Source: Candidatus Goldiibacteriota bacterium (lineage in GTDB: Bacteria; Oederibacteriota; PGYV01). Taken from it: a DNA stretch of 40,322 nt. Below, one piece after another: positions 24,019 through 32,143 of the stretch. The number at the start of each line of letters is the position of its first letter. The first letter of the stretch is position 1. The stretch spans positions 1 through 40,322 of the forward strand of contig JAFGWA010000039.1 in the NCBI GenBank assembly GCA_016937715.1, given 5' to 3'. The notes under the pieces are model-generated. The model searched no databases. It was not told where the DNA came from and saw only the letters and a program-made list of their open reading frames with translations. A program made the translations under genes and the position numbers.

Positions 24019-25296
24019 ATGGCTGTAAATAAAACCGGAAAAAAAGGTTTTTTCCTTAAAAAGATGCTGATAATTAACCTGTCAGTGGCTGTTGTTACGG
24101 GCATTGTCCTGGCTTCTATACTGTATTTTTTGAAGCTTTATGAAAAACCGTTTATGTTTTTTATGCTTATCACAGGGGTGTTTGCACTTGGGGGAGCTGC
24201 CGCTGTTTTTATGGGGGCTAAAGCCGTTATAGATGCTTTTACAAATGTGGCTTTTTTCTTTGATAAAATTGCTGACGGAGATTTGACCACAAGGGTTGAG
24301 GAAAGCGACGGGTTTCTGCCTGTTATTGCCAGGCCGATAAATAAAATGACAGCAAGCACAAAAAAAGTGCTTCTGCAGATGAAAGAGTCCATAGATACCA
24401 TGAGAATGCTTTCGGAAAACCTTTCCGCTTCAACGGAAGAAATAAACGCGTCCGCTGAAGAAATAAGCAGCACCGTTCAGCAGATAGCCCACGGCGTGGA
24501 ACAGCAGGCGGAACGTACCGTGGAAACTTCCAGAATTATGGAGAACATGTCAGATTCAATACAGACTGTGGCGTCAAAGTCCGAAGATGTGCTTAACGTC
24601 GCCAATGAGGCCAAACAGGCTTCTGAAAAAGGGATGGAAGCCGTTAAACAGACAATTATAAAAATTGAAGATATAGTGCAGGTGACAAGCAAGGCAAAAG
24701 ATTCAATAGAAGAACTTAAAAGGTATTCCGAAAAAATAGAAGAAGTGGTAAATATAATTACCGAAATAGCGGACGAGACAAACCTGCTGGCGCTGAATGC
24801 CAATATAGAAGCGGCGCGCGCGGGCGAAGCCGGCCGCGGTTTTGCCGTTGTGGCGGAAGAAGTAAGAAAACTTGCCGAAGGTTCCGGGGATGCGGCAAAG
24901 GAAATTGCCAGGCTTGTGGAAGACATACACGAACGCACGGCACAGGTGGTTGTGGATATAATGACCGGAGTGCGCGAAACAGAAGAGGGCAAACTTGTGG
25001 TTAAAGAAAGCGGGCAGGCTTTAAAAGAGATAAATGCCGTTGTCACAAAAGTGGTAAAACTTTCAAATGAGATTTTCAGCCTTACCAAAGCGCAGGCGGA
25101 AGACACGGATAAAGTGGTAAAGGCGGTTGAAGAAATAGCCGCGGTATCGGAAGAAACAGCCGCGGGCACGCAGCAGGCTTCCGCTTCCACGCAGGAACAG
25201 ACCGCGTCCATGCAGGAAATAGCGGCGCAGGCGCAGGAACTGGCGCAGATGACGGAAACTCTGCGCGAATCAATTTCAAAGTTTAAAACGGAGTAA
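24019..25296 (+). CDS. Methyl-accepting chemotaxis protein without a periplasmic sensor domain
   Basis: 425 residues. Two membrane helices (about 16-38 and 45-70) are joined by only about six residues, so there is no room for a periplasmic ligand domain. A HAMP-like segment follows ([17 protein letters not shown] with PINKM after it), then a long coiled coil with the receptor tip [20 protein letters not shown] and [16 protein letters not shown]. Glu/Gln-rich methylation helices are present on both arms. There is no C-terminal pentapeptide for CheR/CheB binding. It is the only receptor in the window. Sensing must be in the membrane, at the HAMP or via cytoplasmic partners. Confidence 0.94.
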   Translation: MAVNKTGKKGFFLKKMLIINLSVAVVTGIVLASILYFLKLYEKPFMFFMLITGVFALGGAAAVFMGAKAVIDAFTNVAFFFDKIADGDLTTRVEESDGFLPVIARPINKMTASTKKVLLQMKESIDTMRMLSENLSASTEEINASAEEISSTVQQIAHGVEQQAERTVETSRIMENMSDSIQTVASKSEDVLNVANEAKQASEKGMEAVKQTIIKIEDIVQVTSKAKDSIEELKRYSEKIEEVVNIITEIADETNLLALNANIEAARAGEAGRGFAVVAEEVRKLAEGSGDAAKEIARLVEDIHERTAQVVVDIMTGVRETEEGKLVVKESGQALKEINAVVTKVVKLSNEIFSLTKAQAEDTDKVVKAVEEIAAVSEETAAGTQQASASTQEQTASMQEIAAQAQELAQMTETLRESISKFKTE

Positions 25297-25298
25297 AA

Positions 25299-25787
25299 GT
25301 GGAAAAGAAAATTGTGGGCTTCAGGCTTAAGGGAGAGGAATTTGCTTTTAACATAATGAAAGTGGTTGAAATAATCAGGTTAAAGCAGATAACACCCGTA
25401 CCTACGGCGCCGTCCTTTATAGAAGGCGTTATAAATTTAAGGGGCAAGATTATACCCATCATAGACCTGCGTAAGCGTTTTAAACTGCATGAAGACGCGC
25501 GCGGAAAAAATGTAAGGATAATTATAATTGAAATGCACGGCAGCCAGCTTGTAGGCGTGATTGTGGATGAAGTGACTCAGGTAATTACCGTGCCGGAAGA
25601 ACAGATACTGCCGGCGCCGCCTTCCATAGTAAGCGTGGGCGGCAGGTATATTGAAGCTGTTGTGCAGCTGGAAGATAAAATAATTGTATTTCTTGACATT
25701 GAAAAAATATTTTCTGATCAGGAAAATTCCGAAATGCAGGGAATATCAATCACGGAGGCAGGAATTGAAGAAAGTCCTGATTGTTGA
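25299..25787 (+). CDS. cheW: Chemotaxis coupling protein CheW
   Basis: 162 residues, GTG start 2 nt after the receptor stop codon. Two SH3-like subdomains with the usual motifs: VGFRLKGEEFAFNIMKVVEI, PVPTAPSFIEGVINLRGKII, PIIDLRKRF and VGVIVDEVTQVI. It bridges the receptor tip and the P5 domain of CheA. Unlike the fused copy at 19385 it has no extra domain. The last 20 residues are outside the fold and overlap the start of the following cheY by 23 nt. Confidence 0.96.
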   Translation: MEKKIVGFRLKGEEFAFNIMKVVEIIRLKQITPVPTAPSFIEGVINLRGKIIPIIDLRKRFKLHEDARGKNVRIIIIEMHGSQLVGVIVDEVTQVITVPEEQILPAPPSIVSVGGRYIEAVVQLEDKIIVFLDIEKIFSDQENSEMQGISITEAGIEESPDC

Positions 25788-26130
25788 CGATACAAAGTTC
25801 ATGAGAAATATGCTGCGCAACATCCTTAAAAAAAAGGATGTTGAAGTTGTTGGTGAAGCGGTAAACGGCAGAGAAGCGGTTGAAAAATTCAGGGAGTTAA
25901 AGCCTGACCTTGTTACCATGGATATTATAATGCCCGAAATGAACGGAATTGAAGCGGTGAAAGCTATTCTGGCGGAAGACCCTTCGGCCAAGATACTTAT
26001 CTGCAGCGCCATGGGGCAGCAGGCAATGGTGATAGAGGCAATTCAGGCCGGAGCCAAAGATTTTGTTATAAAACCTTTTCAGCCCGCAAGGGTTCTGGAG
26101 GCGGTTGACAGAACGCTTCAGGAGAACTGA
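25765..26130 (+). CDS. cheY: CheY-like response regulator (second copy)
   Basis: 121 residues from TTG 25765, chosen because CGGAGG (25753-25758) sits 6 nt upstream and the protein then begins MKKVLIVDDTKFMRN. The open frame extends 27 codons upstream but only as a shadow inside cheW. Acidic pair, phospho-acceptor Asp in VTMDIIMPEMNG, Ser in ICSAMGQQ and Lys in VIKPF are all present. It is a near paralogue of the copy at 22541. The start lies 23 nt inside cheW, and cheB follows after 3 nt. Confidence 0.95.
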   Translation: MKKVLIVDDTKFMRNMLRNILKKKDVEVVGEAVNGREAVEKFRELKPDLVTMDIIMPEMNGIEAVKAILAEDPSAKILICSAMGQQAMVIEAIQAGAKDFVIKPFQPARVLEAVDRTLQEN

Positions 26131-26133
26131 TAA

Positions 26134-27198
26134 ATGGGAAAGATAAGGGTTCTTGTTGTGGATGATTCCGCTTTTATGAGGAAAATTATACCCCAAATCC
26201 TTCAGGAAGATGACGGAATTGAAGTCATAGACACCGCGAAAGACGGGCAGGAAGCTTTTAAGAAAACCCTTGAATTAAAACCTGACGTTATCACGCTTGA
26301 CGTGGAAATGCCAAAAATGAACGGCCTTTCCACCCTTGGATGCATAATGAGCGAACGCCCAACGCCGGTTATTATGCTTTCCGCCTATACGCCCAAAGGC
26401 GCGGAAACAACCCTTCAGGCGCTTGAATACGGCGCCGTGGATTTTGTCTGTAAACCTTCCGGTGAAATATCCATAGACATAAAAAAAGTAAAAGACGAAC
26501 TTATAAGCAAGATAAAAATAGCTGCAACAACTGACGCTTCCAAACTTACATTTTTTACCCCCGAAACCGTGGAAAAAACCGCGCCTGAAAAAGAAAAAGA
26601 GATAAAAGATTTTGTGCTTGTTATAATTGCCACATCCACCGGAGGGCCAAGGGCGCTTTCTGAATTCGTCACAAAAATTCCAAGAAATCTTCCGGCGGCG
26701 TATCTGGTAGTTCAGCACATGTCTCAGGGGTTTACAAAGACCCTGGCGGAAAGGCTTAACAGCCAGTCGCTTATAAGCATTAAAGAAGCGGAAGACGGTG
26801 AAATAATTACAGCAGGAAGGGCATATGTCGCGCCCGGAAATTATCATATGGAAATTGAAAAAACAGACGGAAACTATACAATTGCGCTTAACCAGAAACC
26901 CACCAGGCTTGGCGTAAGGCCAAGCGCTGATATGACGCTGTTTTCAGCGGCTGAAAAATTTGAAGGCAAATCAATTGCGGTTGTGCTGACAGGAATGGGC
27001 AGGGACGCGTCAGCCGGAGTGGAGCGTTTAAAGGCAAAAAAAGCGCTGGTGCTTGCGCAGGATAAAGACAGCAGCGTAATTTTCGGCATGCCCAGGGCGG
27101 TAATTGAAAGGGGTATGGCGGACGAAGTATCATCCATCGCGGGGATGAAAGACGCGCTTGTATCAGCAATGGCGCGTATAACGGGCGGCAAATCATGA
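26134..27198 (+). CDS. cheB: Chemotaxis protein-glutamate methylesterase CheB
   Basis: 354 residues. The N-terminal receiver domain has VVDDSAFMRK, phospho-acceptor Asp in TLDVEMPKMNG and VCKPSG. The C-terminal esterase has the catalytic Ser in IATSTGGPRAL, His in LVVQHMSQGFT and Asp in VLTGMGRDASAG, plus YVAPGNYHM. It removes methyl groups from the receptor when phosphorylated by CheA. The stop codon overlaps the cheA start by 4 nt (ATGA). Confidence 0.97.
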   Translation: MGKIRVLVVDDSAFMRKIIPQILQEDDGIEVIDTAKDGQEAFKKTLELKPDVITLDVEMPKMNGLSTLGCIMSERPTPVIMLSAYTPKGAETTLQALEYGAVDFVCKPSGEISIDIKKVKDELISKIKIAATTDASKLTFFTPETVEKTAPEKEKEIKDFVLVIIATSTGGPRALSEFVTKIPRNLPAAYLVVQHMSQGFTKTLAERLNSQSLISIKEAEDGEIITAGRAYVAPGNYHMEIEKTDGNYTIALNQKPTRLGVRPSADMTLFSAAEKFEGKSIAVVLTGMGRDASAGVERLKAKKALVLAQDKDSSVIFGMPRAVIERGMADEVSSIAGMKDALVSAMARITGGKS

Positions 27199-29210
27199 AC
27201 ATGGACAGTTACAGGGAAGTATTTATTGAAGAAGCCAGAGAAAACGTAAATAATCTTAATAATTCCCTTTTGGAACTTGAAAAGAACCTTGATGATTTGA
27301 CTCCCGTAAATGAACTTTTCAGGGCGGCCCACACGTTAAAAGGCATGTCCGCGACCATGGGTTATGACAGAATGGCGGGATTTACTCACATTCTTGAAGA
27401 AGTGCTTGATTCCGTGCGTTCCGGTAAAACAAGGCCTACGCTGGAAATTATGAACATTTTGTTTAAAAGCGTTGACGCGCTTTCTGATTTTGTTGATTCT
27501 ATAGTGGAAACCAACGCGGATTATTCAGCCGGCGCCGCAATTGTGGCGGACAGCATAAAAAAACAGCTTGAAACCGGGCAGCAGCCGCAGTTTCAAGGCG
27601 CTCCAAAAACAGTACAGATGCCTCTTAAAGAAAAAGAAGAAATGCCCGCGATAAACGCCGCGGGATTTAATTTAAAACCGGACGAAAAAATAATAAGCCA
27701 GGCCGCGGAAAAATCAATGAAAGTGTTTCTTATAAAAACAGTGCTTGATGAAAACTGCGCATTTAAAAATGTACGTTCGTTTATGGTGTCAAGAAACCTA
27801 TCTGAAAAAGGTGAAATTATAGGTTCATATCCTTCGTCCAGGGATATAGAAGACGGAAAATTTGAAAGTGAATTTGAATTTGCTTTTGCAACGGCGCTTG
27901 GCGCGCCGGAAACAAAAGCGCTTGTGTCAAAAGTATCTGAAGTTAAGGAAGTAATTATAAAAGAAGTGACGCCGGAAATGCCTGCGGAAAATGTTTTGGC
28001 GGATAAGGAACAAAGCGCGTCCTTCAAGGCGGAAGAAATAAAAAACGACGGCATGCAGAAAAAACATTCATCGGCGCAGAGCGTAAGGGTAAATATAGAC
28101 AAACTTGACACGCTTATGAACCTTGTGGGCGAACTTGTAATAAATAAGATAAGGTTTGACCAGATAGCCAAGGAAAAAAAGTATGAACTTCTTAATGATA
28201 CTGTGGAAGAATTTGACAGGGTGATAGATGAACTTCAGATAGAAATAACAAGCGTAAGAATGCTTCCCGTGTCGCATATTTTTGACAGGTATCCGCGTTC
28301 TGTACGCGACCTTGCGGTGCAGGCAGGCAAACAGGTGGAAGTGGAAATAGAAGGCGGGGACATTGAAATTGACAGGACTGTGCTTGAAGAGATGAACGAA
28401 CCGCTGCTTCACCTTATCAGAAATTCTCTTGCGCATGGTATAGAAATGCCGGACGTCAGGATAAAAGCGGGAAAGAATCCCAAGGGAGTAATAAGGCTTT
28501 CCGCCAAAAGGGAGCGCAACTCCGTAATTATAGAGGTGTCTGATGACGGCGCGGGAATTAATACTGCGGCTGTAAGAAAAAAAGCCCTGGAAAGAAAAGT
28601 GGTGACAGAAGAGCGCCTTAAAAATATGAATGACGACGAAGTGGTGTCTCTTATATCACTTCCGGGTTTTTCCACTGTGGAAAGCGTAAACAAAGTGTCA
28701 GGACGCGGAGTGGGCGTGGATGTTGTGAAAACCAAGGTGGAAGGTTTTGGCGGAATATTCAGGATAGAAAACTATCCTAAAGAAGGTTCAAAATTTATTC
28801 TGAAACTGCCGCTTACCCTGGCAATTGTGCAGGCGCTTCTTGTAAAGGCGGGCAAAGAAATATATTCTATTCCGGTAATTCACACGGTGGAGACCTTTGA
28901 AAGTTTTGAAAAAGACTACCGCTATATTCAGGACAGAAAGGTGATAATATTAAGGGAAGAAGTCATTCCGGTTTACAGCCTTATGGAACTTCTTGGAAAA
29001 AAACGGGTTGAAGCGGAAATGCACGAACTTGTAATAGTGGATGTAAGGGATAAAAAGGCCGCCATAGAAGTGGACCGCGTGATAGGGCAGCAGGAAGTGG
29101 CTATAAAAAGCCTTGGTGAATTTTTAAAATTCGCCAAAGGTTTTTCCGGCGTCACCATCCTTGGCGACGGAAGCATAAGCTTAATTGTGGATATCACGTC
29201 GCTGCTTTAA
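27195..29210 (+). CDS. cheA: Chemotaxis histidine kinase CheA
   Basis: 671 residues in class order. P1/Hpt has phospho-acceptor His46 in AAHTLKGMSATMGY. A linker follows, then a P2-like CheY-binding region (about 170-255, divergent). The P3 dimerisation helix is MNLVGELVINKIRFDQ. The P4 kinase has LLHLIRNSLAHGIE (N box), VSDDGAGIN (G1) and GRGVGVDVVKTKV (G2). The P5 CheW-like domain runs to the end. One P1 domain only, no fused receiver. ATG 27195 overlaps cheB; ATG 27201 two codons later is possible, but its spacing to GGGCGG is worse. It is the last gene of the 14428-29210 unit. Confidence 0.97.
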   Translation: MNMDSYREVFIEEARENVNNLNNSLLELEKNLDDLTPVNELFRAAHTLKGMSATMGYDRMAGFTHILEEVLDSVRSGKTRPTLEIMNILFKSVDALSDFVDSIVETNADYSAGAAIVADSIKKQLETGQQPQFQGAPKTVQMPLKEKEEMPAINAAGFNLKPDEKIISQAAEKSMKVFLIKTVLDENCAFKNVRSFMVSRNLSEKGEIIGSYPSSRDIEDGKFESEFEFAFATALGAPETKALVSKVSEVKEVIIKEVTPEMPAENVLADKEQSASFKAEEIKNDGMQKKHSSAQSVRVNIDKLDTLMNLVGELVINKIRFDQIAKEKKYELLNDTVEEFDRVIDELQIEITSVRMLPVSHIFDRYPRSVRDLAVQAGKQVEVEIEGGDIEIDRTVLEEMNEPLLHLIRNSLAHGIEMPDVRIKAGKNPKGVIRLSAKRERNSVIIEVSDDGAGINTAAVRKKALERKVVTEERLKNMNDDEVVSLISLPGFSTVESVNKVSGRGVGVDVVKTKVEGFGGIFRIENYPKEGSKFILKLPLTLAIVQALLVKAGKEIYSIPVIHTVETFESFEKDYRYIQDRKVIILREEVIPVYSLMELLGKKRVEAEMHELVIVDVRDKKAAIEVDRVIGQQEVAIKSLGEFLKFAKGFSGVTILGDGSISLIVDITSLL

Positions 29211-29229
29211 ACGCGCCGGTATATACTGT

Positions 29230-29258
29230 TTGACACTTTATAATTTATGAAATATTAT
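29230..29258 (+). promoter_or_regulatory. Promoter of the cheC2-ftsA-like unit
   Basis: TTGACA (29230-29235) and TATTAT (29253-29258), 17-bp spacing. Hexamers and spacing are identical to those at 14361-14389. No terminator hairpin separates it from cheA, so read-through is also possible. Confidence 0.78.
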
Positions 29259-29301
29259 TAAACTGACCCTGAAAGGGGAAAAAATTTAAAGAGGTAATAA
29301 A

Positions 29302-29925
29302 ATGTCTGATGATTCACTGCTGACGCTGACCGATATTCAGGTGGACGCGTTAAAAGAAGTGGGCAATGTGGGGGCGGGTCACGCTGCCACAGCGCTGTCG
29401 CAGCTTTTAAAAAGAAAAATTATGATATCTGTGCCGCAGGTTAAAATATTAAAACTTCAGGAAGTGGAAAACCTGCTTGGGGACTCAAAGACGCTGGTGG
29501 CCGGTATAATAATGAATTTTTTGGGTGATGTTACAGGAAAAATACTTCTGCTTTTAACAAGGGAAAGCGCGCTGTCGCTTGCGGATATGCTGCTGCAGAA
29601 TCCTGCGGGCACTACAAAAGTGCTGTCAGAAGTCGGTAATTCCGCTATAAAAGAAACGGGCAACATCCTTGCCGGCGCTTATATGAATGCCCTTAATGAA
29701 TTTCTGGGGCTGCTGTTATTGCCGTCTGTACCCAGCCTGGTTTTTGACATATCAGGCGCTATTTTAAATTCGTTGTCCGAAGGGTTTGAGGGAATGTCCA
29801 ATCATATCCTGTCGGTTGAGACGCAGTTTTCAGAGGAAAATGATAAAGTTATAAATGGGTATTTATTATTAGTGCCTGATATTCCTTCCGTAAAAGTGCT
29901 GCTGTCAGCAATAAAGGTGGACTGA
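29302..29925 (+). CDS. CheC-family phosphatase (second copy)
   Basis: 207 residues, a paralogue of the CheC at 22907 (both share GAG-x-AATALSQLL and a SVPSL or SVPAL segment). Both phosphatase helices are complete: DALKEVGNVGAGHAATA and SAIKETGNILAGAYMNA. It has no N-terminal CheY-binding peptide of the FliY type and no C-terminal FliN domain. It starts a separate unit under its own promoter and is followed after 3 nt by the FtsA-like gene, which ties CheY-P removal to that protein rather than to the array operon. Confidence 0.93.
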   Translation: MSDDSLLTLTDIQVDALKEVGNVGAGHAATALSQLLKRKIMISVPQVKILKLQEVENLLGDSKTLVAGIIMNFLGDVTGKILLLLTRESALSLADMLLQNPAGTTKVLSEVGNSAIKETGNILAGAYMNALNEFLGLLLLPSVPSLVFDISGAILNSLSEGFEGMSNHILSVETQFSEENDKVINGYLLLVPDIPSVKVLLSAIKVD

Positions 29926-29928
29926 ACT

Positions 29929-32046
29929 ATGGCTGTTTTTGCCCTTGATATCGGGACAAGAAAAGTGGCCGGCATACTTGGCGAATTAAGCGGCGATAAA
30001 ATACGCGTTGTTGATGCCTGCGTGCGCGAGCATGAAAAAAGGGCTATGGTGGACGGGCAGATACACAGCATTGAAGAAGTGTCGGGAATTGTTTTAAAAA
30101 TAAAAAAAGAACTTGAAGAAAGAAATAATATTGTAATAACAGAAACCGTCACCGCGCTTGCGGGAAGAAACCTGCATACGGAAAAAACAGAAGCGCTGAT
30201 AAACAAAAAAGGCGAAATAACGCGCGATGACCTGCGCGGCCTTACGATAGAATGCGTAAAAAAAGCCGTCATAAAAATGACGGAAGAAAAAAAGCAGGGG
30301 TATTACTGCGTGGGGTACAGTGTTTCGCATTACACCCTTGACGGGCAGCATGTCAAAAACCCGCTGCAGCATTTTGCCAAAGAAAATCTGGCTGTTTCCG
30401 CGATTATCACGTTTCTTCCAAAAATAACCTTTGACAGCCTTATATCCGTGTTAAAAAACTGCGGGTTAAAACTTGCGGGGCTTACCCTTGAACCGATAGC
30501 GGCGATGGCTGTGACAATTCCCGAAGATATGCGGCTTTTAAATCTGGCGCTGGTGGATGTGGGCGCCGGGACTTCGGATATTGCAATTACGGAATCCGGA
30601 AAAATAACCGCGTATGGCATGATACCCAAAGCCGGCGATGAAATAACGGAAGTTATAGTAAATGAATACCTTACGGATTTTAATCAGGCGGAAGTCATAA
30701 AAAGGGCTTCAGCGGCGGGAACACCGCTTACCGGCAGTGATATTTTTGGAAACGTTTTTGAAATAGCGCATTCGGATTTTATGCTGGCTGTAAAAGAAAA
30801 GACGGAAGAAATTGCAGCTGACATCGCGGATGAAATTCTTATGTTAAACGGCAGACAGCCGCGCGCCGTTGTAATGGTGGGCGGCGGAAGCTCTTTTGTC
30901 TATTTAAGAAACAGGGTGGCGGAAAAACTTGGGCTGCCGGAAAACAGGGTGGGCAGCAGGGAACCCGGAAACACAATGAAAATAGAGAATCTGCCCGAAG
31001 CACTTGCCGGAACAGAAGGCGCGACGCCTCTTGGCATTCTTGATACCGCGCTGTACGGCCGCGGACTGGGATTCATAGAAGTTAAAGTAAACGGGGAAAA
31101 ACAGTATATTATAAATATGGAACAGGAAATAAAAGTAATGGACGCAATAATCGCTTCGGGGATGGAATTAAAACAGCTGTATGGAAAACCGGGCGAAGCC
31201 GTGTCTTTTACGGTTAACGGGCAGCTTAATATAGTGCGCGGCGGCCACGGGGAGCACGCAAAATTTTTTGTAAACGGCATTCAGCGGGGTATTGATGACA
31301 TAATAAAAAACGGAGATGACGTTATAATAACAGCCGTTAAAAACGGAGTTAACGCGTCGGTAAAAGCCGGTGACCTTGTAACGGCGGATAACGCCCTTAC
31401 GGTGGAAGTAAACGGCAGGGTGGAAAAAATAGCGCCGGAAATTTATATAAACGGGTTTCAGGTAAGCGAAAATGAAGCGGTTCCGGACAGGGCTGCTGTC
31501 ACAATATCGGCGCCTAAAACCGTATCTGAAGTGCTGTCTAAATCAGGGCTTGCAATAGGCGCGCAGGCGCAGGAACGCGACATTATAATCACTTTAAACG
31601 GCGAGCCGGAAGTGTTAAAACAGAGAACTTATCAGCTTAAGGTTAACGGCATGGATGTGCCGCCGGATTTTGAGGTGAAGAGCATGGACAGGATGGAATA
31701 TTCCGACAAGCCAAGCTATTACAGAATACGCGACCTTTTTAAGGAAAACCTTAAAAGTAAAATGACCATTTCAATAAACGGTAAACCGTATGAAATAGAA
31801 GCAGACAGGTTTGAAATTACAATGAACGGCAGAAGGGCCGGGGAAGATGAATTCATAATAAACGGCGCTTCCATAGAAATTAAAGCTCCGCAGGAACCGG
31901 TCATACTATCCACGATATTTAAAAGCTACCCGATAGATACGGGCAGGCTTAAGGGAAAGATGCTTGACCTTAAGTTAAACGGGGAAAAGGCGGGATACAC
32001 AACGCCTATTAAGAACGGGGATAATGTGGAAATAAGGTTTGTGTAA
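29929..32046 (+). CDS. FtsA/PilM-like actin-fold ATPase with a long repetitive C-terminal region
   Basis: 705 residues. The first 375 form an actin-type ATPase of the FtsA/PilM group: phosphate-1 loop ALDIGTRKVAG, phosphate-2 LVDVGAGTSDIAI, adenosine motif VVMVGGGSSF, plus an SHS2/1C-like insert around VTALAGRNLHTEK. The tail from about 385 holds eleven copies of a hydrophobic-x-hydrophobic-Asn-Gly turn (first at 385-389, last near residue 683), suggesting tandem small beta domains. There is no C-terminal amphipathic helix of the FtsA type. Long FtsA-domain proteins of about 700 residues occur in Clostridia, function unclear. Pairing with CheC suggests polymer or localisation control by the sensory pathway. 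Confidence 0.88.
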   Translation: MAVFALDIGTRKVAGILGELSGDKIRVVDACVREHEKRAMVDGQIHSIEEVSGIVLKIKKELEERNNIVITETVTALAGRNLHTEKTEALINKKGEITRDDLRGLTIECVKKAVIKMTEEKKQGYYCVGYSVSHYTLDGQHVKNPLQHFAKENLAVSAIITFLPKITFDSLISVLKNCGLKLAGLTLEPIAAMAVTIPEDMRLLNLALVDVGAGTSDIAITESGKITAYGMIPKAGDEITEVIVNEYLTDFNQAEVIKRASAAGTPLTGSDIFGNVFEIAHSDFMLAVKEKTEEIAADIADEILMLNGRQPRAVVMVGGGSSFVYLRNRVAEKLGLPENRVGSREPGNTMKIENLPEALAGTEGATPLGILDTALYGRGLGFIEVKVNGEKQYIINMEQEIKVMDAIIASGMELKQLYGKPGEAVSFTVNGQLNIVRGGHGEHAKFFVNGIQRGIDDIIKNGDDVIITAVKNGVNASVKAGDLVTADNALTVEVNGRVEKIAPEIYINGFQVSENEAVPDRAAVTISAPKTVSEVLSKSGLAIGAQAQERDIIITLNGEPEVLKQRTYQLKVNGMDVPPDFEVKSMDRMEYSDKPSYYRIRDLFKENLKSKMTISINGKPYEIEADRFEITMNGRRAGEDEFIINGASIEIKAPQEPVILSTIFKSYPIDTGRLKGKMLDLKLNGEKAGYTTPIKNGDNVEIRFV

Positions 32047-32143
32047 AATAATAAGCTATAAGCAGTTAAGCATAAGCGGAAAATAAATCTAAAAAAATAA
32101 TAGAATAATGCACCTTGAAATTATCTTAAAACAGGATGTCTGA

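Noticed and set aside
24477-25211. 244-codon minus-strand frame opposite the receptor gene, and other long minus frames opposite che genes
   Set aside because: Low-complexity Ser/Ala/Thr composition typical of the antisense of a Glu/Ala/Lys-rich coiled coil. No start signal, and the plus-strand gene is certain.
32047-32143. Repeated ATAAGC units between the FtsA-like and NlpC/P60 genes
   Set aside because: Short and imperfect, with no dyad or T run. Could be simple-sequence drift.
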